DNA of 64,000 bases from Flavobacterium microcysteis. GTDB taxonomy: Bacteria; Bacteroidota; Bacteroidia; Flavobacteriales; Flavobacteriaceae. A program made the position numbers and the translations under genes. The first letter of the stretch is position 1, and every line of letters starts with the position of its first letter. The notes under the pieces were generated by a model. That model saw only the letters and a list, made by a program, of their open reading frames with translations, made no database searches and had not been told where the DNA came from. The stretch lies in assembly GCF_006385255.1 (NCBI RefSeq), contig NZ_VFJE01000056.1, positions 960,067 through 1,024,066 of the forward strand, read 5' to 3'. Of the stretch, positions 16,943 to 25,508 are shown one piece after another.

Positions 16943-17434
16943 TTATAATTTCAGAATCTCGTCTGCCTTGTTGCATCGAATGTTCAAATCGTTGCACAGT
17001 TCTTTTATGCGTGGCACATCTTCTCCGTATACAAGCATTAGCTGTATGGTATCGGCGTAGCTGTCACCAATTTCAATAAGTTCCAGTTCCGGAAATTCTG
17101 ATTTAAGCTCAGCGGAAACCCATTCGATATAATCGGCGGCATTTAACTTCTTTTCGTACGGATAAGGTGGAAGGGCACCATCAAGCTCGTCAACAATCAA
17201 TTCGTGGATTTCGTCAATCTTGTCGCCTACAATCATAAATTCGCCTATTTCATTGGAAACGGCAAACTGTATGACACCATCAGGATCGGCTTCTAATAGC
17301 CATTCGGCTCCGTTTTCCGCCAGATATTGCTCTGGATTATCGACAGCCAACTGTAATGTATCCCAAATTTCATTTTCGTTTTCTATTTCAAAATCAGCTA
17401 ACAGTAGATTGATGAGTTCTTTTATTTTTTCCAT
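16943..17434 (-). CDS. Acidic protein of unknown function, 163 aa (DUF6630-like)
   Basis: This cytosolic, strongly acidic 163-aa protein has no signal or membrane segment. It begins MEKIKELINLLLADF and has a hydrophobic C-terminal part (SYADTIQLMLVYGEDVPRIK). That C-terminal layout reminds me of the DUF6630 family; the assignment is tentative. The first 14 codons are present again as an isolated fragment at 20682-20725, on the far side of the ELW-repeat gene. It lies 27 nt downstream of that gene and leads the two GNAT genes. Confidence 0.7.
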   Translation of the reverse strand: MEKIKELINLLLADFEIENENEIWDTLQLAVDNPEQYLAENGAEWLLEADPDGVIQFAVSNEIGEFMIVGDKIDEIHELIVDELDGALPPYPYEKKLNAADYIEWVSAELKSEFPELELIEIGDSYADTIQLMLVYGEDVPRIKELCNDLNIRCNKADEILKL

Positions 17435-17461
17435 TTAATTTAGTTTCATCTTTTGTAAAGA

Positions 17462-20400
17462 TTACTTTAGTATTATTTTTTTGGTTTCAATATAATTTTC
17501 TGTTTTTACTTTTATTAAGTAAACACCACTACTTAAGTTACTTAAATCAAGGGAGTCTGAAATAAGATTATCCTTTGAATAGTGCATTTTATTGCCTAGC
17601 AAATTATAGATTTCAATGTCTTTTATCTTTGAATTGTCATATGTCCATATAGACACTAGACCGTTTGAAGGGTTTGGATAGATTTTTATTTTGTTTGATA
17701 GGTTATTCTCATTATCAAAATCTTTTAAGTTTAAGATATTTTGTATATCTGCAAAATAAAGCTCATTTCCTGATTCTTTTGTGATTCCTTCGAAGCCAAG
17801 ACGATTATTCAAGCCAATTAATTGATTAATACGCACCCCTGAACTTTGGATTAAATTATCTGCATCTGTTACGTTAATTTGTAAAACATTTGACTGTTGC
17901 ATATTATTGTTTATGTGCCAAATCTTATTGTCATAAGGAGAGGCGCCAAGATTTTTTGTAAAGAAAAAATTGTTTTGTAGACATGTGCAGCTTCCTCCTC
18001 CTTCCTGTGCTTCAATAAAAGAAGTTCCTGTAGGTGTCCCATCAGTTCTCCATAGTTGATGATTATTTATTTGATTTTGAACGAAAAAAGAAAAATAAAT
18101 ATAATTTCCACAGGACATAAAAGAAGTAAATTCTTGATTTCTCAATGGTAAATTGTCTATTACAGAAATTGTTCCATTGACCGTTCCATCTGATTTCATT
18201 ATTGAATATCCATTAATCCCATCTGAAGAAAAATACAATTGATCATTAACTACAGCTGTCCAGCTAAATCTATAAGAAGAAGTATTTGTCCATCTTGAAA
18301 GTAATACTGTACCTGCTTGAGTTCCATCAGTCGACCATAAGGTATCATTTCCAGATGTTGGGTTATTAACCACTACTGTGAAGAAGATTTTTCCATTTGC
18401 AACATCAATTATTTCGGGCATATTGCTTGAAGGTAGGGGCATAGTAATTGCTTTTGTTGTTCCAGCTGTTGTTCCGTCTGTCTTCCATATGCTATACTCA
18501 ACTCCATCATGAGCTACGAAATATAAATAGCCGTTTAAGATACCGTAATTTCTATGACTGGAATATCTGGAAAAAAGTAAATTGCTATTGTTTAGGTTGT
18601 TATAATGTAAATTGTTGCCAACAACACCATTAGCAGTTCCTGGATTTATATCTTTTAATAAATAAGTTCCGTTTTCTGTTCCGTCACTTCGCCATAATTC
18701 TTCCCCATGGATTTGATCGTTTGCTTGAAAAAAAACAGTATTATTTAAAGTCATAAAAAGGGTTTCTTTTCTTATGCTACTTGCAGTTCCGGCGGCTATA
18801 TCTTTAAGCATTATTGTGCCTGCTTCTGTACCATCTGTCTTGAAAATTTCATAACCATTTGTACCATTTGTTGCTCTAAAAAATAGGTTATTTCCGGCTT
18901 TAGCAAAAAATGTTTTCGAATCATTACTCATAGGAATTGAAAAAGAAGTAGGATTAATATTCTTGATCATCTTAGTTCCGTTTGTTGTTCCGTCACTAAT
19001 GAATGGTTCAGAGCCATTAAATCCATCTGAACCTACAAATACTATTTTATCATTAAAGACTTGATAAGATCTTTCATAGGATCCGAGAACATGGTTGACG
19101 TCATGAACTACTTGTGTACCGCTATCGGTTCCGTCTGTTTTCATTAGTTCAGATCCATTTAAGCTACCAAACCCACCTTGGAAATAAACATAATTATTAA
19201 AAGGAACGAAATTTAAATCGGGATTGTAGGATAGGTCAATTCTTTTTATTTCAAAAGTGCCATTGCTAGTTCCATCACTTCTCCAGAGCGAATAAGGATT
19301 TGCTATATTATCTCTGGCGGTGAATATTAAATAATTATTGGCTAAGGTTAATTTAGAGAGAGAACTGCCATAGCTTCCCGGATAAATGTCTTTTACTAGT
19401 TGTGTACCATTTGTTGTTCCATCGGTACTCCATAATTCTTCATCGTATATGCTGTTTTGAGCAGTAAAAAAGACTTTGTTGTTAAATGTCACAAATTCAG
19501 TGTCTTCATTACTAAGTCCACTATACGCTAAGGGATTAATATCTTTAAGCATTATAGTACCAGCCGAAGTCCCGTCGCTTTTCCATAATTCCTCTCCGGT
19601 TGTATTCGTAAATCCAACAAAAACAAAATAGGAGCTGGTAACACTTCCGTTCATTTCGCTGGCTGAACTTAGCCCGTTAGGATTTAAATTTTTTACAAAC
19701 TGTGTACCCGCTGTTGTACCATCGCTTTTCCAAAGTCCGGGTTTATTTCCACCGTCAGTTCCAAAGAAGTAAAAGTTGTTATTGAAAATAATAAATTTAT
19801 GCCCACCGTGATATCCTATTCCGCTTCCTGGATTTATATCTTTTAATAACTGTGTGCCGGCAGCAGTTCCATCGGTTTTCCATAATTCTCTTCCGTGTAC
19901 TTCATCATTACATGCAAAGTATACGTAATTATTAAACACGAAGGATGCAAATGGAGCACTTGATTCTGGTCCAACAAAAATATCTTTTAATAAATTTGTG
20001 CCTTCTGGTGTACCATCGGTAATCCAAAGTTCCTGTCCATTAACTTTATCATCAGCACTGAATAAAATTGAGCCATTATAATAGATTAAATTGGCTACCA
20101 TGCCGCCTATGATTTCATCTTCCCAACGATCTCCTGTAGTATTGATGTCCTTAAGCATATAAGTGCCTGATTCGGTTCCATCACTTTTCCATAATTCTTT
20201 TCCATGCACGCCATCATTAGCAGTAAAATATAAAATATCGCCTACTATATAAAAAAGAGGGTTATTTATTCCTGATCCATAAGGATTAATGTCCTTAACA
20301 ATATGGGTTTTATTTGTGAGAGTATTATGTACCCATAACTCTCTGCCTCTGTAGCCATCATCAGCAGAAAAATATATTTTTGTTTGTCCTTTGGTAATGT

Positions 20401-20518
20401 TTTTGGGTTCTGAATCTCCAGCAAAATTCAATTCTACCAACGTTGCGTCGAGTGTTTGTGAGTTTAAATCTGCAATAGAGATCAAAAGAAATAAAATTAT
20501 TCGTAAAGTTATTTTCAT
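17462..20518 (-). CDS. Secreted ELW/DGT-repeat protein with T9SS type A sorting domain
   Basis: This 1018-aa protein has a Sec signal peptide (about residues 1-20). It is followed by about 15 units containing (S/T)DGTxxGT, usually preceded by ELW (ELWKSDGTESGT, ELWITDGTPEGT, ELWKTDGTAAGT), at a spacing near 50-70 residues. Each unit adds FxFxA(N/D)D-type strands, fitting beta-propeller blades. The last 80 residues (KIYPNPSNG, NLLGNKMHY, GVYLIKV, KKIILK) are a type A sorting domain, so the protein should leave the cell through the type IX system and be anchored or released. Its partner or substrate is unknown. Confidence 0.92.
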   Translation of the reverse strand: MKITLRIILFLLISIADLNSQTLDATLVELNFAGDSEPKNITKGQTKIYFSADDGYRGRELWVHNTLTNKTHIVKDINPYGSGINNPLFYIVGDILYFTANDGVHGKELWKSDGTESGTYMLKDINTTGDRWEDEIIGGMVANLIYYNGSILFSADDKVNGQELWITDGTPEGTNLLKDIFVGPESSAPFASFVFNNYVYFACNDEVHGRELWKTDGTAAGTQLLKDINPGSGIGYHGGHKFIIFNNNFYFFGTDGGNKPGLWKSDGTTAGTQFVKNLNPNGLSSASEMNGSVTSSYFVFVGFTNTTGEELWKSDGTSAGTIMLKDINPLAYSGLSNEDTEFVTFNNKVFFTAQNSIYDEELWSTDGTTNGTQLVKDIYPGSYGSSLSKLTLANNYLIFTARDNIANPYSLWRSDGTSNGTFEIKRIDLSYNPDLNFVPFNNYVYFQGGFGSLNGSELMKTDGTDSGTQVVHDVNHVLGSYERSYQVFNDKIVFVGSDGFNGSEPFISDGTTNGTKMIKNINPTSFSIPMSNDSKTFFAKAGNNLFFRATNGTNGYEIFKTDGTEAGTIMLKDIAAGTASSIRKETLFMTLNNTVFFQANDQIHGEELWRSDGTENGTYLLKDINPGTANGVVGNNLHYNNLNNSNLLFSRYSSHRNYGILNGYLYFVAHDGVEYSIWKTDGTTAGTTKAITMPLPSSNMPEIIDVANGKIFFTVVVNNPTSGNDTLWSTDGTQAGTVLLSRWTNTSSYRFSWTAVVNDQLYFSSDGINGYSIMKSDGTVNGTISVIDNLPLRNQEFTSFMSCGNYIYFSFFVQNQINNHQLWRTDGTPTGTSFIEAQEGGGSCTCLQNNFFFTKNLGASPYDNKIWHINNNMQQSNVLQINVTDADNLIQSSGVRINQLIGLNNRLGFEGITKESGNELYFADIQNILNLKDFDNENNLSNKIKIYPNPSNGLVSIWTYDNSKIKDIEIYNLLGNKMHYSKDNLISDSLDLSNLSSGVYLIKVKTENYIETKKIILK

Positions 20519-20681
20519 AATATATCTGCTAATGTTTTGGAATAGATGATGTAAAAGGATTTTAGAATTCCCAAAGCTAGGAAAAAAACTGTTGATTTGA
20601 CTTAATGTAATTGATTGTAGTTTAGAATTTAATAGATTGTTTGATATAAGAATCTCAAATATTATCTTCGTTTTTTAGGTG
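20519..20681. other. Upstream region of the ELW-repeat gene
   Basis: This is AT-rich non-coding sequence. I see no exact -7 element and no repeat. It ends at the 44-bp duplicated gene fragment. Confidence 0.5.
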
Positions 20682-20725
20682 AAATCAGCTAATAGCAGAT
20701 TGATGAGTTCTTTTATTTTTTCCAT
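20682..20725 (-). pseudogene. 44-bp fragment of the 163-aa gene (start codon to codon 14)
   Basis: The stretch matches 17391-17434 at 42 of 44 bases and reads MEKIKELINLLLADF before a stop two codons later. Both differences are synonymous (CTA/CTG exchanges). Identity stops exactly at the start codon on one side and after codon 14 on the other. Confidence 0.8.
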
Positions 20726-20740
20726 GACTGGATTGTATTT

Positions 20741-21029
20741 TTAGTTGATGTATGATTTTCGATTGACCCATTGTCCAATCATAGATATAAGTAAAGCAAA
20801 CGTGAGGGCAAAACCTATAATCATGGATCCAACACCTTCTTTTGCAGAACCGCTTTTGTCAACGGCATTCCAAAAGTTCCAATAGGTTATAAGAGCCAAG
20901 AGACCAAGGTTTAGAAGACATATAAGAATGAAAGGAACTCTTAAAGTTCTGGTGAGTACTTTTTTGCCGAGTCTATATTGGGATAGTAGGGGAAGAGGAA
21001 AATAGTATGAAAGCGATTAAACCTAACAT
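20741..21029 (-). pseudogene. Frameshifted small membrane protein gene
   Basis: The ATG at 21029 opens MLGLIAFILF and then hits a stop in frame. Removing one base of the A4/T4 run at 20999-21002 joins it to a second frame, PLPLLSQYRLGKKVLTRTLR and onward, that runs to TAA at 20741. The joined product has about 95 aa and three membrane segments (near residues 1-16, 29-50 and 67-88). The reading is clean on both sides of the run. Its stop lies 15 nt before the truncated copy of the 163-aa gene. The family is not recognised. A sequencing error is the alternative explanation. Confidence 0.7.
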
Positions 21030-21101
21030 CAGATGTGTTTATTAAGATTCTAAAAATGAATACTAGCCTTTGTAGATTTTCCTAATGGCAGGTCAAATAT
21101 T

Positions 21102-21851
21102 CTATTCTATTTTTTTTACTACGTTATTAATATTGTCAACAAACAGGCTGATGATTATTTTGTTATTTGGGAAAGACTTTTGAAGCTCTGATCTAAGGTA
21201 AGCGAATCCCTGTTGAATTTTATATTGTGTAGCAACACCATCGTCGACAGCAATATATATATCGTAGCTGTTTTCTAATTTTTTTACTAAAGCGTATCTA
21301 GTTGATGCATCATTAAAATAAGTAACATTTTTTAAGGCTTGAGCTATGTTGTCAACTTCTTTTTCGGTAATACTCTGGTCATATAGAACTTCATTGTGTG
21401 TTGGACCATATGTTTTTGATTGAATTTGGACATCTTCTCCAAAAACTACAAAGCCTATAATGATAGGGATCATTAAAACCACTATTCCTATAACAGAAAC
21501 TGCTATTGTCCTCCACCAGCTATATAATTTTCCTCCCAAACTAATATGGTTTTCGATATTCTTTTCTTGGAAAAGTTGAACAAGAAGAGCGGCAGTAGCT
21601 GAATAGGCGATAGGAAAGATCCGATTTGGGGCATCCGGGAATAAAAAAATTATTCCCAAAATGACAATTATAGCTATTATAGTATAAATCCATGTTTTTT
21701 TAGCTTTTTCGGGCTCATTGAAAGCTTTGAAGTTTTCGGCCATCATATAGCCGGTTACTAAAGGCCCGCCAAGAAATGTGCCTGTCCAAATCATTCCGTT
21801 TTTATAAATTTTTTCTTTAGGCATTTCTAAATCTTCCAACGTTTGTGTCAT
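21102..21851 (-). CDS. Membrane protein of unknown function, 249 aa
   Basis: The predicted product is 249 aa from the ATG at 21851 (MTQTLEDLEM). A TTG 33 nt upstream would give a longer form. There are about four predicted membrane segments: near GMIWTGTFLGGPLVTGYMMA, WIYTIIAIIVILGIIFLF, IFPIAYSATAALLVQLF and a long one at TIAVSVIGIVVLMIPIIIGF. A soluble C-terminal domain of about 100 residues follows (from QSITEKEVDNIAQAL). It resembles predicted Bacteroidota envelope proteins, but I do not know a family function. Confidence 0.75.
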   Translation of the reverse strand: MTQTLEDLEMPKEKIYKNGMIWTGTFLGGPLVTGYMMAENFKAFNEPEKAKKTWIYTIIAIIVILGIIFLFPDAPNRIFPIAYSATAALLVQLFQEKNIENHISLGGKLYSWWRTIAVSVIGIVVLMIPIIIGFVVFGEDVQIQSKTYGPTHNEVLYDQSITEKEVDNIAQALKNVTYFNDASTRYALVKKLENSYDIYIAVDDGVATQYKIQQGFAYLRSELQKSFPNNKIIISLFVDNINNVVKKIE

Positions 21852-22077
21852 TTTATCTTTGATTATTATTTGATTTTTTCCCAATTTGGCGAAGTTATAA
21901 AAAAATAGTTGCTAATAAATTGCTATTGGAATTAGTTGTTTTAAGATGCTCCTTTTTATTTTTGGGCATGGTATGAAAAAAGATGGCTTTTGATAAAATA
22001 AAACTGTGACGATTTATTAAAATATGAGTATATTTCGTTGATTTTCAATATATCGTTTAACAACAATAATGTGAATC

Positions 22078-22611
22078 ATGAAAATTATTCTTTTATTCTT
22101 CATAAGTTTTATTAGCGTATTATCTCAGGCACAAACCGGAAAATTGATTTATGGAAGCACGGTGCAAACGGAAGGACGATCGAAAGACGAACTTTATCTA
22201 ACCGCAAAAATGTGGTTTACTACTGAATTTAAAAATAATGTTGTTCAGGAAAATGAGGCTGAAGGAAGATTGTCTACAGCAGCTTTTTTTGAATATCAGC
22301 CTTCTTCTCAATCTGATGCAAGGGCCAAAGGCCGAATAAAATATACCGTTACCATTTTGACCAAAGACGGACAATATGAGTATGAAATTACAGATTTTAG
22401 ACAGGAACCTTCTAATCGCTCTAAAGGCATAAGTGTTGGTCTGTTAACCCATAGCGATGTTTTTCCTGACAGAAAAGACAAACAAAAAGAAGTAAAGGAT
22501 AAAATATGGAAAGACATCAAGAACGAACTTAACAGCCTTGTATTTCCTGTTTATTTGAGTCTTAATGAGGCTATGAATACGACCAATGTACCGAATCGTA
22601 GTGGAGAATAA
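22078..22611 (+). CDS. Secreted DUF4468-type protein
   Basis: This 177-aa protein has a Sec signal peptide (residues 1 to about 18, ending SQAQ). The mature N-terminus has the DUF4468 hallmark RSKDELYLTAKMWFTTEF, then an alternating beta region (RIKYTVTILTKDGQYEYEIT). DUF4468 is a TBP-like fold common in Bacteroidota envelopes with no known function. It is monocistronic, and a hairpin lies between it and the convergent hydrolase gene. Confidence 0.85.
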   Translation: MKIILLFFISFISVLSQAQTGKLIYGSTVQTEGRSKDELYLTAKMWFTTEFKNNVVQENEAEGRLSTAAFFEYQPSSQSDARAKGRIKYTVTILTKDGQYEYEITDFRQEPSNRSKGISVGLLTHSDVFPDRKDKQKEVKDKIWKDIKNELNSLVFPVYLSLNEAMNTTNVPNRSGE

Positions 22612-22623
22612 TAAACGATATAT

Positions 22624-22648
22624 AAAAAAGCTCCGATGTCATCGGAGC
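22624..22648 (-). terminator. Terminator between DUF4468 and the hydrolase operon
   Basis: GCTCCGA (22630-22636) pairs with TCGGAGC (22642-22648). The T-run is stronger on the minus strand, so it mainly ends the hydrolase operon; it may also slow plus-strand transcription. Confidence 0.8.
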
Positions 22649-22662
22649 ATATTATTTAGCAA

Positions 22663-23541
22663 CTAATTTGTTTGATTGAGAAACTTTTCGAGCAACGGAG
22701 TAATAAATTCCGTGTTTTTAGTATCAGGTTTTAGTGTCGTGATTTCACCTATATACTCTCCATGACCACTAGGAATAATCGCTAGTTGGCTGTTTGGAAT
22801 CAATCGGTGCATTTCAACGGCATGTTCCGGTGTCATGACATCCGCATCGCCAATGACAATTAATACCGGAGCTTTGATAGATTGCAATTGCTTATCGCTT
22901 ATGTCTTTAAAATCAACCATTCTTTTGGCACATTTGTCACACATAATTTTCAGGTTTTCTGGATGTGCTGATGCTTTTAGATAGGCATCTTTATAAGCTT
23001 GTGGCATTTGGTCTAGTGTGGCATTTTTCATAAAATCCCAAAATTGGGAAGGCACACCATTACGTTTGCATAAGGCTGAGCCTGCGATTATTTTGCTGAC
23101 ATGCTCCGGATGACGAATACCTATTTGCAAAGCTGTTGTTCCGCCGTTACTAAAACCAAAGAAATCTGCTTTTTCAATGTTTAGGTAATTGAGAAGCGCA
23201 ACTACATCGTCTGAGTCTTGTTCAAAAGAAAGGTCGGAATTTCTGTCGCTCGTATGTCCGTGGGCTTGCAATTCAACGCCAATCAGCTGTCTGTTTTGTG
23301 AGAGCAACGGAATAATACTGCCAAAAGTGGTTTGGATGGTTGAACCACCGCCATGAATAAGAACCAGTGGTTTTCCTTGCCCGTAAATTTCATAATACAT
23401 TTTGATGCCGTTCACATCGGCATAGCCTCTTTTAGAAGGAGTTTCCATAAGCGTAGTTTTTTGAGTGATTTTAGATTGCCTGCCACTGCTGCATGAGAAC
23501 AGAAACAAAACAATCAAAACACCAATTATTTTTGCTTTCAT
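22663..23541 (-). CDS. Alpha/beta hydrolase lipoprotein
   Basis: This 292-aa protein has a lipobox (VLFLFSCSSG, Cys at residue 17). The hydrolase fold shows the oxyanion loop LVLIHGGGSTIQ, the nucleophile elbow FGFSNGGTTAL (Ser), the acid VIGDADVMTP (Asp) and the base PSGHGEYIG (His). The catalytic triad is complete. It is probably attached to a membrane on the periplasmic side; the ester substrate is unknown. The start codon overlaps the stop of the SRPBCC gene by 4 nt (ATGA), so the two are co-translated in the ArsR-led operon. Confidence 0.9.
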   Translation of the reverse strand: MKAKIIGVLIVLFLFSCSSGRQSKITQKTTLMETPSKRGYADVNGIKMYYEIYGQGKPLVLIHGGGSTIQTTFGSIIPLLSQNRQLIGVELQAHGHTSDRNSDLSFEQDSDDVVALLNYLNIEKADFFGFSNGGTTALQIGIRHPEHVSKIIAGSALCKRNGVPSQFWDFMKNATLDQMPQAYKDAYLKASAHPENLKIMCDKCAKRMVDFKDISDKQLQSIKAPVLIVIGDADVMTPEHAVEMHRLIPNSQLAIIPSGHGEYIGEITTLKPDTKNTEFITPLLEKFLNQTN

Positions 23542-24029
23542 AACATTTCGTTGAGACGGTTAAACATCTGAATCCAGCTTGGATGTGCTCCGGTTGTTTT
23601 GGCAAGTGATTCGGATACGGTTTGGTGTAACGTTAGTCTGGTTTTACCGTTAAGGTCTTCAAAATGAAGCGTGACTTGTGTTACAGCTGGCCAGTCAGCA
23701 TCCATGCCCATATCAATAGGATTAACATCATTGCCATTCTCGTTTGTGACTTGCATCGTAAAGACAATCTTTTCCGGTGCTATAATTTCAAGATAGGTTC
23801 CTTTACACCAGCAGTTGCCATGTTCAGGATTGTAAATACAGGAATGGAATTGTCCGTTTTCACTTATGTCTATTGTTGAAAAACGAATAGTACAGCCATC
23901 CGGAGCATACCATTTTTCTAATTGTTTTGGATCTGTCCAGGAGTCAAAAACCAGTTTTCTGTCAGCATCAAATATATGGGTGATATGTACCTCATTTTGG
24001 GTACTCTTATCTTGTGGTTGTATCTTCAT
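23538..24029 (-). CDS. SRPBCC (AHSA1-like) domain protein
   Basis: This 163-aa protein has the START-like fold of the AHSA1 group. Typical segments are ITHIFDADRKLVFDSWTDPK and LEKWYAPDGCT at the N-terminus, YLEIIAPEKIVFTM in the middle and LTLHQTVSESLA near the end. Such proteins are often encoded beside ArsR-type repressors. The ligand is unknown. It overlaps the ArsR gene by 23 nt upstream and the hydrolase gene by 4 nt downstream. Confidence 0.9.
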   Translation of the reverse strand: MKIQPQDKSTQNEVHITHIFDADRKLVFDSWTDPKQLEKWYAPDGCTIRFSTIDISENGQFHSCIYNPEHGNCWCKGTYLEIIAPEKIVFTMQVTNENGNDVNPIDMGMDADWPAVTQVTLHFEDLNGKTRLTLHQTVSESLAKTTGAHPSWIQMFNRLNEML

Positions 24030-24351
24030 TATCTTTTGATTTTAAGGTTTCCAAATGATTTTCTAAAGCAGTAAAACGGCTTGTCCAGAACGTTTTGTAC
24101 TGCTCAACCCAAGCCGAAACTTCAGACAGCGTATCCAGTCTGGCTTCGCAAATACGTTCCCGTCCTTGCTTTTTGATTTCTATTAGGCCGCATTCTATGA
24201 GTATTTTGATATGAAGCGAAACCGCCTGCCGGGTCACATCAAATTTTTCAGCAAGGCTGTTTACATTCTGTGGTTTATGGGCCACCATACCAATTATCTG
24301 CCTACGGGTAGGATCTGCAATGGCTTGAAATACGTCGCGTCTTGTTTCCAT
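24007..24351 (-). CDS. ArsR-family winged-helix repressor
   Basis: The predicted product is 114 aa from the ATG at 24351 (METRRDVFQAIADPTRRQII). It has the ArsR fold with recognition region NSLAEKFDVTRQAVSLHIKI at about residues 37-56 and wing KKQGRERICEA. There are no clustered Cys residues for metal binding, so it is of the SRPBCC-linked non-metal type. The -7 element at 24379-24386 and the GCAA-N8-TTGC repeat at 24364-24379 lie just upstream, consistent with autorepression. A paralogue with the same layout is at 34929-35243. Confidence 0.9.
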   Translation of the reverse strand: METRRDVFQAIADPTRRQIIGMVAHKPQNVNSLAEKFDVTRQAVSLHIKILIECGLIEIKKQGRERICEARLDTLSEVSAWVEQYKTFWTSRFTALENHLETLKSKDNEDTTTR

Positions 24352-24363
24352 AATTATTAATAT

Positions 24364-24379
24364 GCAAGTATATGATTGC
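24364..24379 (-). promoter_or_regulatory. Putative ArsR operator
   Basis: GCAA-GTATATGA-TTGC lies between the -7 element and the start codon. It has the same GCAA-N8-TTGC build and position as the site at 35273-35288. Confidence 0.6.
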
Positions 24380-24386
24380 AAATATA
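24379..24386 (-). promoter_or_regulatory. -7 element of the ArsR/SRPBCC/hydrolase operon
   Basis: TATATTTG on the minus strand, 28 nt before the ATG at 24351, sharing a base with the putative operator. Confidence 0.6.
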
Positions 24387-24426
24387 AATGAAAGTATTTG
24401 CTTGCGCAATTTTTTTTGTAAAAAAA

Positions 24427-24480
24427 ATTAGTCGAAAGTCGAAAGTCAAAAAATCAAAAGTCAAAAATCGAAAATCAAAA
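24427..24480. repeat. AAGTC/AAATC-type short-period array
   Basis: Units such as CGAAAGT, CAAAAGT and CAAAAATC repeat. The array stops 4 nt before the stop codon of the small gene at 24485. Confidence 0.7.
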
Positions 24481-24484
24481 ATGT

Positions 24485-24685
24485 TTAGTTATTGGAATTT
24501 TCTTCGATTTCTTGCAAATAAGTCAGGAGGAAATAAAAATCTTCGATAATGGTTTGGAAGTTATCGGGTAGGATTAGATTTTTTTGGTTGAGGTAGTTGA
24601 ATAGTATATAATTCAGGCTTTTTTGTAGGCTGCTGGGTGTGGTAAATTCGAAAAGATTTATGTGGCTTTGGTCAGTTGTTTTCAT
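24485..24685 (-). CDS. Small protein of unknown function, 66 aa
   Basis: A 66-codon frame from the ATG at 24685 encodes a soluble, helix-rich peptide (SLQKSLNYILFNYLNQKNL, then EDFYFLLTYLQEIEEN). No family is recognised. Sequence composition is like that of coding DNA, and no competing frame exists here. The AAGTC array directly after the stop fits the pattern seen at other gene ends, which mildly supports it. Confidence 0.45.
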   Translation of the reverse strand: MKTTDQSHINLFEFTTPSSLQKSLNYILFNYLNQKNLILPDNFQTIIEDFYFLLTYLQEIEENSNN

Positions 24686-24803
24686 GTGTGTTTATTTGAA
24701 AACAAAGGTGAGATATTATTTTTAAAATGTTGTCATATAGGAAGTTGACAGATGGAATTTGTTGAAAGAATGATAAAAGAGAGTTTTGTCGTTTATATTT
24801 TGT

Positions 24804-25031
24804 TTAGTTAGGGTAAAACAATTTTCTAATTATATCTAACAATGCTATTACTGCACCGCAACCACCAATCAGATAGGCCTTCCACGGATTCATTTGTGTA
24901 GCAAAATCAACTTCTAAACCTTCTTTTTCAAGTCTTTTAATTTTATCAGCTCTCAAGTATCTTACCAACCAAATCATTAAGATACAAAATACTAAAAGAG
25001 CAAATGAAGATAATAGTGTGGAATCTTTCAT
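24804..25031 (-). CDS. Small membrane protein, 75 aa
   Basis: The 75-aa product has an N-terminal membrane segment (LSSFALLVFCILMIWLVRYL), a charged loop (RADKIKRLEKEGLEVDF) and a second segment (YLIGGCGAVIALLDIIRKL). There is no known family. It starts 3 nt after the 153-aa gene and is the last gene of a three-gene cluster of unknown envelope proteins (lipoprotein, membrane-anchored protein, this one). Confidence 0.65.
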   Translation of the reverse strand: MKDSTLLSSFALLVFCILMIWLVRYLRADKIKRLEKEGLEVDFATQMNPWKAYLIGGCGAVIALLDIIRKLFYPN

Positions 25032-25034
25032 ATA

Positions 25035-25496
25035 TTATTGATTAAATTGTATATGTTTTACAATAAAATCTGCTAAAGCTTTACCTTCAAAGTGATCATC
25101 ATGATCAATCGTGAAAAAATAACCGTCGTCTTTGTTTTGTTTTAGGGAGATAAGAATATATTCTTTATTGATTGTTTCCAAGTTGATGTCTATCCAATAT
25201 TTAGGACGAACGTTTTCTATATACTTGGCATGCGAAGCGTTTATGATATTACAAAACTCTGCAATCTCGTTTTTGTTTAGTTTGATGGAGTTTTTTTTGT
25301 AAAAGTCAAATGTTTGATTATTCCAGTACCATGTGCCTGCATCGCTATATGCTTTGGTAATTTTTTTAGTTGGTACTTCTGCTTTTACTGAGGTATCAAA
25401 TGATGCCTTTTTATAATAGAAAATATAGAATAGATTGAGAAAAGCAAGTATGTTTATTATTATGACGGCAATTATAATTGGTTTTTTTAATTTCAT
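25035..25496 (-). CDS. Membrane-anchored protein of unknown function, 153 aa
   Basis: The N-terminus is an uncleaved membrane anchor (PIIIAVIIINILAFLNLFYI). The rest (about residues 30-153) is a polar domain with aromatic strands (AGTWYWNNQTFDFYKKNS, PKYWIDINLETINKEYILIS). I recognise no family. The domain should face the periplasm. It is 12 nt downstream of the lipoprotein gene and 3 nt upstream of the 75-aa gene. Confidence 0.65.
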   Translation of the reverse strand: MKLKKPIIIAVIIINILAFLNLFYIFYYKKASFDTSVKAEVPTKKITKAYSDAGTWYWNNQTFDFYKKNSIKLNKNEIAEFCNIINASHAKYIENVRPKYWIDINLETINKEYILISLKQNKDDGYFFTIDHDDHFEGKALADFIVKHIQFNQ

Positions 25497-25508
25497 GTAT
25501 TACAATAT

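Noticed and set aside
20682..20725. Target-site duplication of a transposon
   Set aside because: 44 bp is too long for a usual target duplication, no transposase or terminal inverted repeats are seen around the ELW gene, and the copies differ at synonymous sites.
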